A DNA stretch of 27,649 bases from Syntrophaceae bacterium UBA1163 (GCA_002311635.1 DBZJ01000051.1:1-27649); one strand, 5' to 3'. Positions 7,686-15,762 are shown, numbered from the stretch's first letter. Made by a program: numbers and translations. The notes: generated by a model from the letters alone, not told the origin.

Positions 7686-8237
7686 ATGAAAACAGTAATT
7701 GGCATTTTGATTTCTCTCTCTCTTCTGGTGGTCATGGGGTGTGCCGAAAGTCGCTACTATTTATCCAGCGATACAAGCTACATTCCAACCTATATACCCA
7801 ATGAGAACTGCAAGCTCGTTAGTTTTAAGCCCGGTTTAGAGCCGCAGGGATTTAATGGGATCAAATGGGGGACAGAGCTGGCAGCTCTCAAGGAGATGAA
7901 ACCTTACAGACAAGACAAGACCCATGGAGGCATCGATTTTTATTTAAGAACGGGCGATGGATATAAATTAAAAAATGGGAAAGCGATGCCCATTCAATAT
8001 GGTTTTTGGAGAGGAAAGTTTTATGTTGGCATGGTTATTACGGAACAGGCCTCCGATTGGGACCTATTAAAAGAATCGGTCTTTGAGAAATTTGGGATGG
8101 GAGCGAAGCCATTTAGTAACCAAGAGGAGTATTTATGGATTGGTAAGGATGCAACTATGGCATTGCGATATGATGCCTATGCAAGGACGGGGACTTATTA
8201 CATACGATTCCATTCGATGGAGAGGCAGATGGATTGA
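7686..8237 (+). CDS. Predicted lipoprotein of unknown function
   Basis: A 183-residue protein with a lipoprotein signal, MKTVIGILISLSLLVVMGC. The lipobox V-M-G-C is consistent with lipidation and retention in the envelope. The mature part contains G-F-N-G-I-K-W-G-T, a pattern seen in small secreted proteins of Deltaproteobacteria that compare an input ionic or redox state across two similar halves; I cannot name the family. There is a hydrophilic, Tyr- and Lys-rich C-terminus. Start chosen at the ATG at 7686, five bases after AGGAGGAAAA; an upstream TTG at 7650 would spoil the signal peptide. It stands alone, with no operon partner. Confidence 0.75.
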   Translation: MKTVIGILISLSLLVVMGCAESRYYLSSDTSYIPTYIPNENCKLVSFKPGLEPQGFNGIKWGTELAALKEMKPYRQDKTHGGIDFYLRTGDGYKLKNGKAMPIQYGFWRGKFYVGMVITEQASDWDLLKESVFEKFGMGAKPFSNQEEYLWIGKDATMALRYDAYARTGTYYIRFHSMERQMD

Positions 8238-8310
8238 AAAAGTTGTGGCTTTAGATTCCCCATACGAAATATGGAGGGATAGGGACGTTAGAATAACTTT
8301 CTGTTAAAAA

Positions 8311-8362
8311 TAAGGTCAGGCATTGTTAACAAGAAATAACCTTTCACGAATGCCTGACCTTA
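8311..8362 (-). terminator. Rho-independent terminator overlapping the DUF167 stop
   Basis: A 14-bp perfect inverted repeat (8311-8324 with 8349-8362) around a 24-base loop, followed on the minus strand by a T-rich tract. The near arm lies inside the coding region of the DUF167 gene and encodes its last residues; the stop at 8344-8346 is in the loop. It could also slow plus-strand transcripts from the lipoprotein gene. Confidence 0.65.
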
Positions 8363-8595
8363 ACGTTACCCCCAATTCTTATAATTTTTTCTCGAGAATG
8401 GTGGCCTTTGAGAATTTCTATCGAGGATGGGGAAATCTTGAATTCCTTGGCGAGGAATTTAACGAGAGCCTCATTCGCCTTTCCTTCAACGGGTGGGGCA
8501 GTCACTTTCACTTTGATCCCGTCTCGATAAGGACCCACCACCTCGTTCTTGGACGACTTGGGTTGAAGATAGACTTTCAAAATGATCTCTTCCAT
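8344..8595 (-). CDS. DUF167 (YggU-family) protein
   Basis: An 83-residue cytoplasmic protein of the DUF167/YggU family, a small alpha/beta fold of unknown function. The diagnostic stretches are Y-L-Q-P-K-S-S-K-N-E-V-V-G near residue 10, K-V-T-A-P-P-V-E-G-K-A-N-E-A-L near residue 30, and I-L-K-G-H-H-S-R-E-K further on. Length is typical. In many bacteria this gene sits near YggS, YggT or division genes; here it follows the PgeF-like gene after a 188-base gap holding an inverted repeat. Its last codons form one arm of the terminator at 8311-8362. The ribosome-binding site is weak. Confidence 0.9.
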   Translation of the reverse strand: MEEIILKVYLQPKSSKNEVVGPYRDGIKVKVTAPPVEGKANEALVKFLAKEFKISPSSIEILKGHHSREKIIRIGGNVKVRHS

Positions 8596-8644
8596 TTAGG
8601 CAACCCCGATAGCAGAAATGAGGCCGGATTTCTTAAAGGTGTGA

Positions 8645-8782
8645 AAATTTCAAATCACAAGCACCAAATCCAAAATAAGTCCCAATTTCCAAAATCCGAA
8701 ATCCCAAACAAAATTGTTTTGGTCATTCAGAATTGGTGCTTGGGGCTTATTTGGAATTTGTAATTTGGGATTTGTCATTTAC
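8645..8782. repeat. Imperfect long inverted repeat, AT-rich
   Basis: Between the PgeF-like and DUF167 genes lies a stretch built of CAAATC/CCAAAT-type words on the left and the complementary ATTTGG/GGATTTG words on the right, centred near 8715. The two halves match imperfectly (for example GACTTATTTTGGATTTG against GGCTTATTTGGAATTTG), so it would fold into a long hairpin. Fragments of similar composition occur at 2004-2045 and 10690-10740. It looks like a dispersed non-autonomous repeat. No gene. Confidence 0.5.
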
Positions 8783-8783
8783 G

Positions 8784-9572
8784 TTAGATAATTCCAATAA
8801 AGGAAAGTTGCCTACCCGTGCGGCCTTCTCTCCGGTACGAAAAGAAAAGGTCGCTGCAGCAATGCGTGCAGAGATTGATCCAGGAAATTTGCTCGTCCTC
8901 AATCCCCTCTCCCTTCGTCTGAGCGACATTGACCTGAGCCAGATCTATCATCCACTTTCCTGTTCCTTTTGACGTTGAAAAAGGTTCCCACTCCGGATGG
9001 AATGCCTTCTCATCAATCTCATAACAGCAGACTCCTATAGACGGACCCAGAGTGATGAGGAGGTCTCTGGATGAGCAGCCGAACTCCTCCTTCATTTTGG
9101 TTAGCACTTTGGTTGTGATGCGGAGGGCTGTTCCATTTCTTCCCGCATGAATCGCGGCAATGACTTTCCTTTTTTGATCGACCACAAGGATCGGAAGGCA
9201 ATCTGCGGTCAGAATAGCCAAGTATATATTGGTGAAATTCGTGATGAGAGCGTCGTATTCCAGAGGAGAGGGGAGGGTGGCAATCGGTTTTTTCAGGAGA
9301 AGGATCTGATCTTGCTGCATCTGATCGAGGAGGACCAGGCGGCTCGGATCGAAACCGAAGGTCCTGGCGATCAGATTCTTATTCGTAGACACACATTCTT
9401 TGTGATCACCGTTCTTATCGCTCAGATTGAGTGAATCGTACGGGGGAAGGCTTACGCCACCCTGGCGGGTCAGAAAGGCATGCTGGACCCATCCGAGTTT
9501 TGCAATGTCTTCGCTTTGGAAATAGGACAGGTTGGTTTTTGTTTTTAAGTCGGATCGATCAAGAATATTCAT
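8784..9572 (-). CDS. pgeF: YfiH/PgeF-family protein (purine nucleoside phosphorylase/laccase-like)
   Basis: A 262-residue protein of the DUF152/YfiH family, annotated variously as polyphenol oxidase, purine nucleoside phosphorylase or peptidoglycan-editing factor. The N-terminal F-L-T-R-Q-G-G-V-S, central D-A-L-I-T and L-T-A-D-C-L-P-I-L (Cys125), and A-I-H-A-G-R-N-G-T (His142) outline the metal site. The family norm after H-A-G is W-R-G; here it is R-N-G, so the tryptophan is missing. The start at 9572 overlaps the stop of the rluD-like gene by ATGA and follows GAGGGAAAA. The pairing of RluD-type synthase and YfiH is common in bacteria and points to translational coupling. The substrate here cannot be decided from sequence. 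Confidence 0.85.
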   Translation of the reverse strand: MNILDRSDLKTKTNLSYFQSEDIAKLGWVQHAFLTRQGGVSLPPYDSLNLSDKNGDHKECVSTNKNLIARTFGFDPSRLVLLDQMQQDQILLLKKPIATLPSPLEYDALITNFTNIYLAILTADCLPILVVDQKRKVIAAIHAGRNGTALRITTKVLTKMKEEFGCSSRDLLITLGPSIGVCCYEIDEKAFHPEWEPFSTSKGTGKWMIDLAQVNVAQTKGEGIEDEQISWINLCTHCCSDLFFSYRREGRTGRQLSFIGII

Positions 9573-10585
9573 GCTTTTCCCTCGCCGCAATGACGTCGCA
9601 AGCACTCCAGGAGGTCTTTCATGTCCTGCGGGATTGGCGAGACGAACTGGACCCTTTCACCTGTTCGAGGATGGGTGAATTCCAATCGCTGGGCATGAAG
9701 GGCCTGGCGATTCATTCTCTTCGCACATTCTCTCAATACGGGGTCATGGATCGCCCCAGGTCTTCCTGTTCTTCCGTAGAGAGGGTCACCCAAAACGGGA
9801 TGGCCAATGGAAGAGAGATGCACCCGGATCTGATGCGTTCGACCGGTCTGGGGAAAAATCTCAAGAAGAGTGCAGCCGTCAAATCCCTCAAGCTTCTTCC
9901 AGCGGGTGATCGCCTCCCTTCCTCTTTTCGCCCGGGTGGACATGCGTTTCCTCTGGGTCGGGTGTCTTCCGATGGCCGATTCGATTGAACCCTCATCCTG
10001 GCTCATCCTTCCGAAGACAATGGCCAGATAAACCTTTTTCACAGTTCGGTTCTTAAACTGGTTGGTCAAATCATGAAATGCCCCATCGTTTTTGGCGACG
10101 ACCATCACACCAGAAGTGTCTTTGTCCAGTCGGTGTACGATCCCCGGTCTCAAGATCCCGTTGATGCCGGCGAGATCATTGCAGTGATAAAGAAGGGCAT
10201 TGACCAACGTACCGGAGGGATTTCCATAAGCAGGATGAACGACCATGCCCATAGGCTTATCAATCACGATGATGGATGGGTCCTCATAAAGGATTGAAAG
10301 AGGGAGGGGTTCTGCTTCGAGGGAAAGCGGTTCGGGCTCGGGAAGGGATCCCGAAACAATGTCCGCGGCTCTTACGTGAGCACCGGGCTTTGTGGGTTTC
10401 CGGTTAAGCAAAACAAGATGTTTCTCAATCAGATTCTTTGCCTGAGAGCGGCTGAGGTCGAGGTTGGCTTCCGACAGAAATTGGTCGAGACGCTTTCCGT
10501 GGTCTTTCTTCGTTACTTGGATGGAGAAACGTTTGTGGGATTCCTTTTTTGTGGAGAAATCTTCCATGATGGTTACATCAGCCAC
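9569..10585 (-). CDS. rluD: RluA/RluD-family ribosomal large-subunit pseudouridine synthase
   Basis: A 338-residue RNA pseudouridine synthase that isomerises specific uridines, probably in 23S rRNA. An S4 RNA-binding domain covers about residues 29-75 (R-L-D-Q-F-L-S-E ... S-R-S-Q-A-K-N-L-I). The catalytic core has H-R-L-D-K-D-T-S-G with catalytic Asp154, then Q-T-G-R-T-H-Q-I-R-V-H, both diagnostic of the RluA family. The presence of S4 favours RluD over RluA or RluC, but the target site is not certain. The frame starts at a GTG (10583-10585); an ATG six codons later is equally possible because neither has a strong ribosome-binding sequence. Translationally coupled to the PgeF-like gene by ATGA. 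Confidence 0.9.
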   Translation of the reverse strand: MADVTIMEDFSTKKESHKRFSIQVTKKDHGKRLDQFLSEANLDLSRSQAKNLIEKHLVLLNRKPTKPGAHVRAADIVSGSLPEPEPLSLEAEPLPLSILYEDPSIIVIDKPMGMVVHPAYGNPSGTLVNALLYHCNDLAGINGILRPGIVHRLDKDTSGVMVVAKNDGAFHDLTNQFKNRTVKKVYLAIVFGRMSQDEGSIESAIGRHPTQRKRMSTRAKRGREAITRWKKLEGFDGCTLLEIFPQTGRTHQIRVHLSSIGHPVLGDPLYGRTGRPGAIHDPVLRECAKRMNRQALHAQRLEFTHPRTGERVQFVSPIPQDMKDLLECLRRHCGEGKA

Positions 10586-10608
10586 AAACAGTGGGATTAG
10601 CCTCTTTC

Positions 10609-10650
10609 CCCCCTCTCCCTTGACGGGAGAGAGTTGGGGTGAGGGTGATC
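10609..10650. repeat. REP-like hairpin repeat
   Basis: CTCTCCC (10613-10619) pairs with GGGAGAG (10625-10631), followed by GTTGGGGTGAGGGTG. This sequence type is widespread between genes in bacterial genomes. It lies in the 166-base gap between selA and the rluD-like gene on the minus strand and could weakly terminate or stabilise the selA message. Confidence 0.55.
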
Positions 10651-10751
10651 AGTCGTTGCGACTCGAAACCGAGGGGAGGGGAGATTTTTTTTGGGTCTTG
10701 GAGATTTGAATTCGAATTTGCGATTTGGAATTTAAAATGTATCATGGATGG

Positions 10752-12185
10752 CTACAATTTGGTTGTTGGCGTTAACGCTTCCTCAATTCCGGCAGCCAAC
10801 AGGGGTATTTCTTCATCAAAGACAGTTCTCATGTCCAGGAGCAGTTCTTCCTTGCTGATTCGAGAAATAATCGGAGGATCGCCCTTCCTTAAGTTTTCTT
10901 CGAGGCTGTTCACGGAAAGCTCGACAGGTTTGATGGCGACAACCATGGTTGGAAGTTCCTGAAGTGGGAGGGCTCCACCGCCCACCTGAGAAACGTCTTC
11001 TTTCAGGGTGAATGCCGCCTTTTTGCTCGTCATCCCCGACAATCTCTTGATCAGGCGTTTCCCTCTCCTTTTTAACTTCCTCGTGTCCAAGCTCAACATC
11101 TGAAGGGTTGGAATCTCTTCCATTGCTTTTTTCTCGTCGAAGTAAAGGAGAAGGGTAGATTCGAGGGCGGCCAGCGTGAGCTTGTCGATGCGAAGGGCTC
11201 GGGTCAAAGGATTGTTCTTGAAGAGTTCCAGACATTCTTGCTTTCCTAAAATGATTCCGGCCTGTGGTCCTCCAAGGAGCTTATCGCCGCTAATAGTGAC
11301 TGCATCCACACCTGTTTTGATCGCCTCTTGTACGGTCGGCTCCTTCTCCAATCCGTATTGGGTGAGGTCGATGAGACAGCCGCTCCCCAAATCATCCACG
11401 ACAGGGAGATGATGCTCCTTCCCCAGTTGGACCAGATCTTCAAGAGAGACTTCGGAGGTGAACCCCATCACTCTGAAATTGCTGGTATGCACCTTCAGAA
11501 GCAGAGCCGTTTGGGGGCCAATCGCTTTTTGGTAATCGTTGAGGTGGGTCCGATTGGTCGTCCCAACCTCCATGAGCAACGCGCCGCTTCGTTTCATGAC
11601 ATCGGGGATTCGAAAAGCTCCCCCGATCTCGACCAGCTCTCCTCTCGAGACGATCACCTCCTTGCCCTCTGCAAGAGTATTCAGAACAAGCAGCACGGCG
11701 CCGGCATTGTTGTTTACCACCAGGGCTGATTCCGCACCGGACAGGCGACAGAGGATTTCTTCCACGTGGGCATATCGACTCCCCCGCTCTCCTCGATCCA
11801 GGTCGTATTCCAAATTGGAATAGGCCTTGGATACCTCGATGAGATGTTCGATCGCAGAAGGATGGAGCGGAGCCCTTCCCAGATTGGTGTGGATCACCAC
11901 TCCGGTGGCATTGATGACTCGACGGAGTCTGGGTCTGGTTTGATCTTCAATCTCTTTCTGGAAAACGGGATAGAGGTTTTCAAGCGAGAAGAGGGAATCT
12001 CCTATTTGAGGAAGTTCTTCTTTGTGGAGGATTTCTTCGCGTAGTCGTCCCAATCCCTTCCGAACGGCCTCGACCACGAGATGACGGGGATGGATCTTTA
12101 AGAGAGCGTTCATCTCGGGTCTTGAAAGAATTTCGTCCACGCTTGGAATCTTACGGAGAAGCTGTTGACGAAGGGATGGAGACAT
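10752..12185 (-). CDS. selA: L-seryl-tRNA(Sec) selenium transferase
   Basis: A 477-residue PLP enzyme that converts Ser-tRNA(Sec) to Sec-tRNA(Sec) using selenophosphate; it forms a decamer in bacteria. The N-terminal segment L-R-K-I-P-S-V-D-E-I-L is typical. It carries R-V-I-N-A-T-G-V-V-I-H-T-N-L-G-R, V-N-N-N-A-G-A-V-L-L and the PLP-lysine motif T-I-S-G-D-K-L-L-G-G-P-Q-A-G with Lys302. Length is normal (463 in Escherichia coli). The start at 12185 follows AGGAGGAAGCCC and overlaps the upstream radical SAM gene by 35 bp. The partner tRNA gene selC is at 2998-3091; selB and selD are not in the window. Two Sec-encoding genes lie nearby, one in this same operon. Confidence 0.97.
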   Translation of the reverse strand: MSPSLRQQLLRKIPSVDEILSRPEMNALLKIHPRHLVVEAVRKGLGRLREEILHKEELPQIGDSLFSLENLYPVFQKEIEDQTRPRLRRVINATGVVIHTNLGRAPLHPSAIEHLIEVSKAYSNLEYDLDRGERGSRYAHVEEILCRLSGAESALVVNNNAGAVLLVLNTLAEGKEVIVSRGELVEIGGAFRIPDVMKRSGALLMEVGTTNRTHLNDYQKAIGPQTALLLKVHTSNFRVMGFTSEVSLEDLVQLGKEHHLPVVDDLGSGCLIDLTQYGLEKEPTVQEAIKTGVDAVTISGDKLLGGPQAGIILGKQECLELFKNNPLTRALRIDKLTLAALESTLLLYFDEKKAMEEIPTLQMLSLDTRKLKRRGKRLIKRLSGMTSKKAAFTLKEDVSQVGGGALPLQELPTMVVAIKPVELSVNSLEENLRKGDPPIISRISKEELLLDMRTVFDEEIPLLAAGIEEALTPTTKL

Positions 12186-13926
12186 TGGGCTTCCTCCTGG
12201 CCAGGAGTGTCTTAAGAATCTTAAAAAAGTTCATTCGAATGAACCGAGTGGGCCATTCCAGCTCTTTCTTCTCGCAGATTGTGGACATACTGTAGTGTTG
12301 AAGGGCAAGGCGACCGCCCGATAAGGACTCCAAGGCAGCCTCCCTCTCGACGGCATTCGGAATGGTCATGATGCGATCGATTTCCTTCATCATCCCGACC
12401 GCCCCTTCGAGCCGGATCTCAACCGATCCCGCCGTCTTCGGGTCGATCAGACCGAATTCGGCCTTCAAACGATTGAGCCTCTTGCCTGCTTCATACGTGC
12501 TATAGACGATCTCATCCCGATTCATCCATTCCGTTTCATAGTTGAGGATATATTTCCAACTGGGGGCCAATAAGGCCTGACGGTGTTGCTCCACGGTCCG
12601 ACAAAGCAAACGATATCCATATTTCTCCGGCGCTTCGAAGACAGCGCTCCCGGGGTCCAGGAAAGGAGCCAGAGGAGAGATGAAGGGAAAAAGCTTGCCG
12701 TAGGGACGGAACCGTTCCAGCAGGGAACGGCAATAATCCACCGTCTCCAAAACAGAGGAATAGGTTTGTTTCGGGAGACCGGTCATGAAGAAGAGATCAA
12801 TCCGCTTCGAGCCCAGATCGACGGCATCCTTAAGCATCCTCTCCAACGATTCATTATTGTAAGGTCTTCCGAAAGCCCTTCGAACCTCTTCGTCGTGAGA
12901 CTCGGGGGAGATTTCGATATTGAAGTTCGGAATCGATTCGGCAATCCCTTCCAATTGAGCCCTGGAAGGAGGCACAAAGAATTCAAAAGCGATATGGTTG
13001 GCGACTGGCCTTCTCTTCATCTCCTCAAGAAACGCGAAGCCGTATTCTTCTCCGGGTTGAAAGATATCGCCGATGATCATCACCGGCGCATTAAGATGGT
13101 CTGAGATGTTGAAGATATCCTGCGCCAGTAATTTGGGATTCCGATAGGCTGGTTTTTTCCGGTTGGCCATCGTTCGAAAAGTCTGTGCGGAGCCTCCGCA
13201 AGTTTTGCAAGCGTAGATGCATCCCCGGCAGGTGAAGACAGCTGTCACAGGATACGCATACCAGTCGATAAAAGGCTGGTAGCCCGTCGGGTCGAGATAC
13301 CTCACCACCTTCTTCATGATGTGACGGTAGTCGATTGTAATCTCGTCAAGGTTTTCTGGCACATAGGTGAGAGGGTTAACCTGAATCCTATTTCCGCCAT
13401 CCCGGTAGGTGAGGTTAGGAATATTTTTGAAATCTCCGCCCTTTTTGATTGTTTGGAGGAGTTGGACCAGCGGCTTCTCCGTAGAATCTCCTCTCAGCAC
13501 AAGATCGATAAATGGATATTGACGGAGGATCTCCTCATGATAATAGGTGGCAGAAAGCCCACCCAAGATGACGGGGACGTTGGGATGAAACCGTTTGACG
13601 ATCTCTGCGAGGGCCAATGCCCCCTGGACATGGGCCATCCAGTGGAGATCGATCCCGAAGGCCACGGGATTATTTTTTCGGATGAGCCGCTCCACGTCGA
13701 ATTGTTCATCCTTGAGCATCTTCATGGCCACATTGATGATCCTCACCTTGAGACCGTGACGCTCCAAGTATTCGGAGAGGCTGGCAAACCCGATGGGATA
13801 CATCTCAAAGATCGGCGTCGAAGGGACGACATCGCTGATCGGACCATGGATTCCGGGCCGCTTTCTGAAGTCGTAAAGGGTAGGGGGATGCAAGAGGATG
13901 AGATCGATACTTGGCATCTTCATCAT
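12151..13926 (-). CDS. B12-binding-domain radical SAM protein (Ta0216-like)
   Basis: A 591-residue protein with an N-terminal cobalamin-binding-type Rossmann domain (I-L-L-H-P-P, G-I-D-L-H-W-M-A-H near 91-99, V-I-L-G-G-L-S-A near 119) and a radical SAM barrel. The cluster motif is C236-x3-C240-x2-C243, with C233 just before (T-C-R-G-C-I-Y-A-C-K-T-C-G-G-S). The canonical D-x-H-x-x-G B12 motif is only partly met. Overall it resembles the Ta0216 family of B12/radical SAM proteins, whose substrate I do not know. It overlaps the UshA-like gene by ATGA at its start and selA by 35 bp at its end, so the three should be translated from one message. That context suggests, without proving, a role tied to selenium or to maturation of the selenoprotein. 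Confidence 0.85.
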   Translation of the reverse strand: MMKMPSIDLILLHPPTLYDFRKRPGIHGPISDVVPSTPIFEMYPIGFASLSEYLERHGLKVRIINVAMKMLKDEQFDVERLIRKNNPVAFGIDLHWMAHVQGALALAEIVKRFHPNVPVILGGLSATYYHEEILRQYPFIDLVLRGDSTEKPLVQLLQTIKKGGDFKNIPNLTYRDGGNRIQVNPLTYVPENLDEITIDYRHIMKKVVRYLDPTGYQPFIDWYAYPVTAVFTCRGCIYACKTCGGSAQTFRTMANRKKPAYRNPKLLAQDIFNISDHLNAPVMIIGDIFQPGEEYGFAFLEEMKRRPVANHIAFEFFVPPSRAQLEGIAESIPNFNIEISPESHDEEVRRAFGRPYNNESLERMLKDAVDLGSKRIDLFFMTGLPKQTYSSVLETVDYCRSLLERFRPYGKLFPFISPLAPFLDPGSAVFEAPEKYGYRLLCRTVEQHRQALLAPSWKYILNYETEWMNRDEIVYSTYEAGKRLNRLKAEFGLIDPKTAGSVEIRLEGAVGMMKEIDRIMTIPNAVEREAALESLSGGRLALQHYSMSTICEKKELEWPTRFIRMNFFKILKTLLARRKPNVSIPSSTASP

Positions 13927-15056
13927 TTCGGGGAGACAGGACTTCCCGCTGTCTGGGTTCTTGCCTTATAGGCCTCAACCAGTTTCTTAATATCAGGATC
14001 CTCTTTCATCTGTTCTTGTAATGAAATGACGTGGTTTGTATATTGATTTTTACCCAGTAGCTGGTTGAGGGTTCGTTCGGTCTCCTCTTTGGCCCGTCGC
14101 CATTGAGCCTTTTCAACCTCCGGTATTTCCTGTGAGGTCAATCGCTGGTTAATTTGGTTGAGGTTGTTCTCAAGAGATGTTTTTTTTGCGGAATTGTAAA
14201 AGAGGGGTTCGCTGTTATAGAAATAGAGGTCAAGTCTTCCTCCAAACATTCCTCGAGAACCGGCCTGAACGATAATCGTGTTGAGGGCTGGAGGATAGGA
14301 AAGATTCATCCCGTTATGGCCGCCCACGATGATATTAATTCCCTGGACCGCCTGGGCCAACTCCATATCTTTTGCATAGCCGAGATGGCTCAGAAGGATG
14401 ATTAAATCCGTCTTTGGCTTAAGTTCTTTGACCATGACCTTGGCTATTTCGACGGGTGGTCGGATGTTCAATCCCTTTCTCCGGGGATCAGAGGGATTTG
14501 TCAAGAAATCGCGCGAGAGAAGGCTGAATATGCCAATTCGGAGACCATGGACTTCCTTGATGAAAGAAGATTGAAAAAGAGTTCTCCCTGTTGCCTCATC
14601 GTAGAGGTTGGAAGAGAGAAATGGGAAGTTGGCCTTCTTTGAGATGTCCAATAGAAACTCTTTTCCCAGGGTTAAATCATCGTCCCCAATTCCTATGGCA
14701 TCGTAGCCCATCAAATTGAAACTCTCGATGATAAGATTCGCTTTTTCGACCATTCCCTTTACTTCGTTCTCAGGGAGGGGACTAAGATATTTTTTGAAAA
14801 GGAGGTCGCCCGAATCCAAAAGGAGTATCCCTTTTTCACTCCCCCGCACATCCTTGACCCACGCTCCTCTTCTGGCCAGACCGCCAGCCCGGCTTTTTTC
14901 CCCTCAGGTTGGGCAGGGGTCGATCTCACCATTAATATTGTTGCTATAGAGGAGAGTGAGCGTCTTAGCCGGAATCCTGTCCTGTGAAAAGGCGTAACGG
15001 CCGATTCCCAAAAACCCGAGAATCAAAAAAAGAATGAAAAACAATTTCGTCTTCAT
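13923..15056 (-). CDS. UshA-like exported selenoprotein (in-frame UGA read as Sec51)
   Basis: The frame runs 378 codons from the ATG at 15056 (after GAGGAG) to the TGA at 13923-13925, interrupted only by TGA at 14904-14906. Both halves belong together. The first 50 codons give a signal peptide (MKTKLFFILFLILGFLGIGR, cleavage likely after A-F-S), then L-L-Y-S-N-N-I-N-G-E-I-D-P-C-P-T. The second half resumes with G-E-K-S-R-A-G-G-L-A-R-R and L-L-L-D-S-G-D-L. This yields C48-P-T-U51, a CxxU redox motif. The body resembles UshA-type metallophosphatases (S-H-L-G, V-G-G-H). The metal ligands are eroded: N-D-x-H is N-N-I-N, G-N-H-E is G-D-D-D and G-G-H-x-H is G-G-H-N-G. So it is probably no nucleotidase. 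A C-terminal helical segment follows. Use of the internal start at 14849 would remove the signal and motif. I recall related proteins being annotated as UshA-like selenoproteins. Confidence 0.85.
14872..14906 (-). promoter_or_regulatory. Predicted bacterial SECIS element of the UshA-like gene
   Basis: In the mRNA the UGA (14904-14906) is followed 16 bases later by the stem CUGGC/GCCAG (14883-14887 with 14872-14876) around the loop GGUCUG. The loop begins 21 bases after the UGA. The GGUCU apex is the same as the SelB-binding loop of Escherichia coli fdhF. Position and loop fit the known rules for bacterial SECIS hairpins. Confidence 0.7.
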
Positions 15057-15205
15057 CTGTTCAAACTCCTCTTAGACTCCGCATTCTACAATCCGCATTC
15101 CGCAATCGGTTTTATTTATACCCCATCCATTTTCCGAAAACAAGGGTTGGAATTTTCTAAATCACTACGATGGTAGAGTCGCTCTGAAGAGGGCTGGGAA
15201 TGAGT

Positions 15206-15463
15206 CTATGGAGTTCTGAGTATGGCGTGGGTTCCCATTCTTCTTAGTATATATATTTTTCCCGAAATCTGGAAAGTGAAACGATAACTCTTTGCGATTC
15301 TTCCCTCCCAGATATCCGAGTGACCTTTGATCTTCTTTAACCTTAAGGACGGATGGTTTGGATTGTCCAGAAGAAGGGCGAATTGCTTATCGGCGCGATC
15401 CTTAATTAATTGCGGCAGGGCATCGTAATCTCTGTCAAAAGGCTTCGTGGTTTGAATTTTCAT
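15206..15463 (-). CDS. RelE/ParE-family toxin
   Basis: An 85-residue protein with the RelE/ParE/YafQ-type fold signature: a basic N-terminus (K-P-F-D-R-D-Y-D-A-L-P), the central L-R-L-K-K-I-K-G, then W-E-G-R-I-A-K-S-Y-R-F-T-F and a final H-A-I-L-R-T. Members cleave mRNA on the ribosome or inhibit gyrase; which applies here cannot be told. The start overlaps the antitoxin stop by ATGA, the usual coupling in type II pairs. It follows the antitoxin, as expected. Confidence 0.85.
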   Translation of the reverse strand: MKIQTTKPFDRDYDALPQLIKDRADKQFALLLDNPNHPSLRLKKIKGHSDIWEGRIAKSYRFTFQISGKIYILRRMGTHAILRTP

Positions 15464-15741
15464 CGGCGTTTTCTCAGATGTCGAATTAAGTCATCAGCCT
15501 TTTTAAACGGGGGTGATACCTCTCCCTTAGCAATGGCTTCATCAGCCTCCTTTTCCTTCTGTTGCCACTCTTTTGTCCAGAACCAGACCTGATCTTTGGA
15601 GATGAGTTTCTTGGGGACAAGCAGAAGCCCTTCCTCCGTGACACCCACTTCCAAAAAATCTCCCACCTCTAAACGGAGTTTTTCGAAGGCTTCTTTCGGG
15701 ATTGTAATTTGGTGCTTAGGGCTAATTCTGGTAATTGCCAT
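15460..15741 (-). CDS. AbrB/MazE-family antitoxin
   Basis: A 93-residue protein with an N-terminal swapped-hairpin SpoVT/AbrB DNA-binding domain: M-A-I-T-R-I-S-P-K-H-Q-I-T-I-P-K-E-A-F, then L-R-L-E-V-G-D-F-L-E-V. The Lys- and Glu-rich C-terminal part (from about residue 55) would wrap the toxin. Start chosen at ATG 15741, which follows GGAGGATTCT; the frame extends to 15780 but without a better signal. The GTAAGA repeats upstream are likely targets for autoregulation by the antitoxin or the complex. Confidence 0.82.
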   Translation of the reverse strand: MAITRISPKHQITIPKEAFEKLRLEVGDFLEVGVTEEGLLLVPKKLISKDQVWFWTKEWQQKEKEADEAIAKGEVSPPFKKADDLIRHLRKRR

Positions 15742-15762
15742 AGAATCCTCCAGATTTACCCC

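Noticed and set aside
13923..14849. UshA-like gene as a shorter ORF starting at 14849
   Set aside because: It would lack a signal peptide and the first conserved strand, has no ribosome-binding site, and the frame continues upstream through a single TGA with a good SECIS hairpin.
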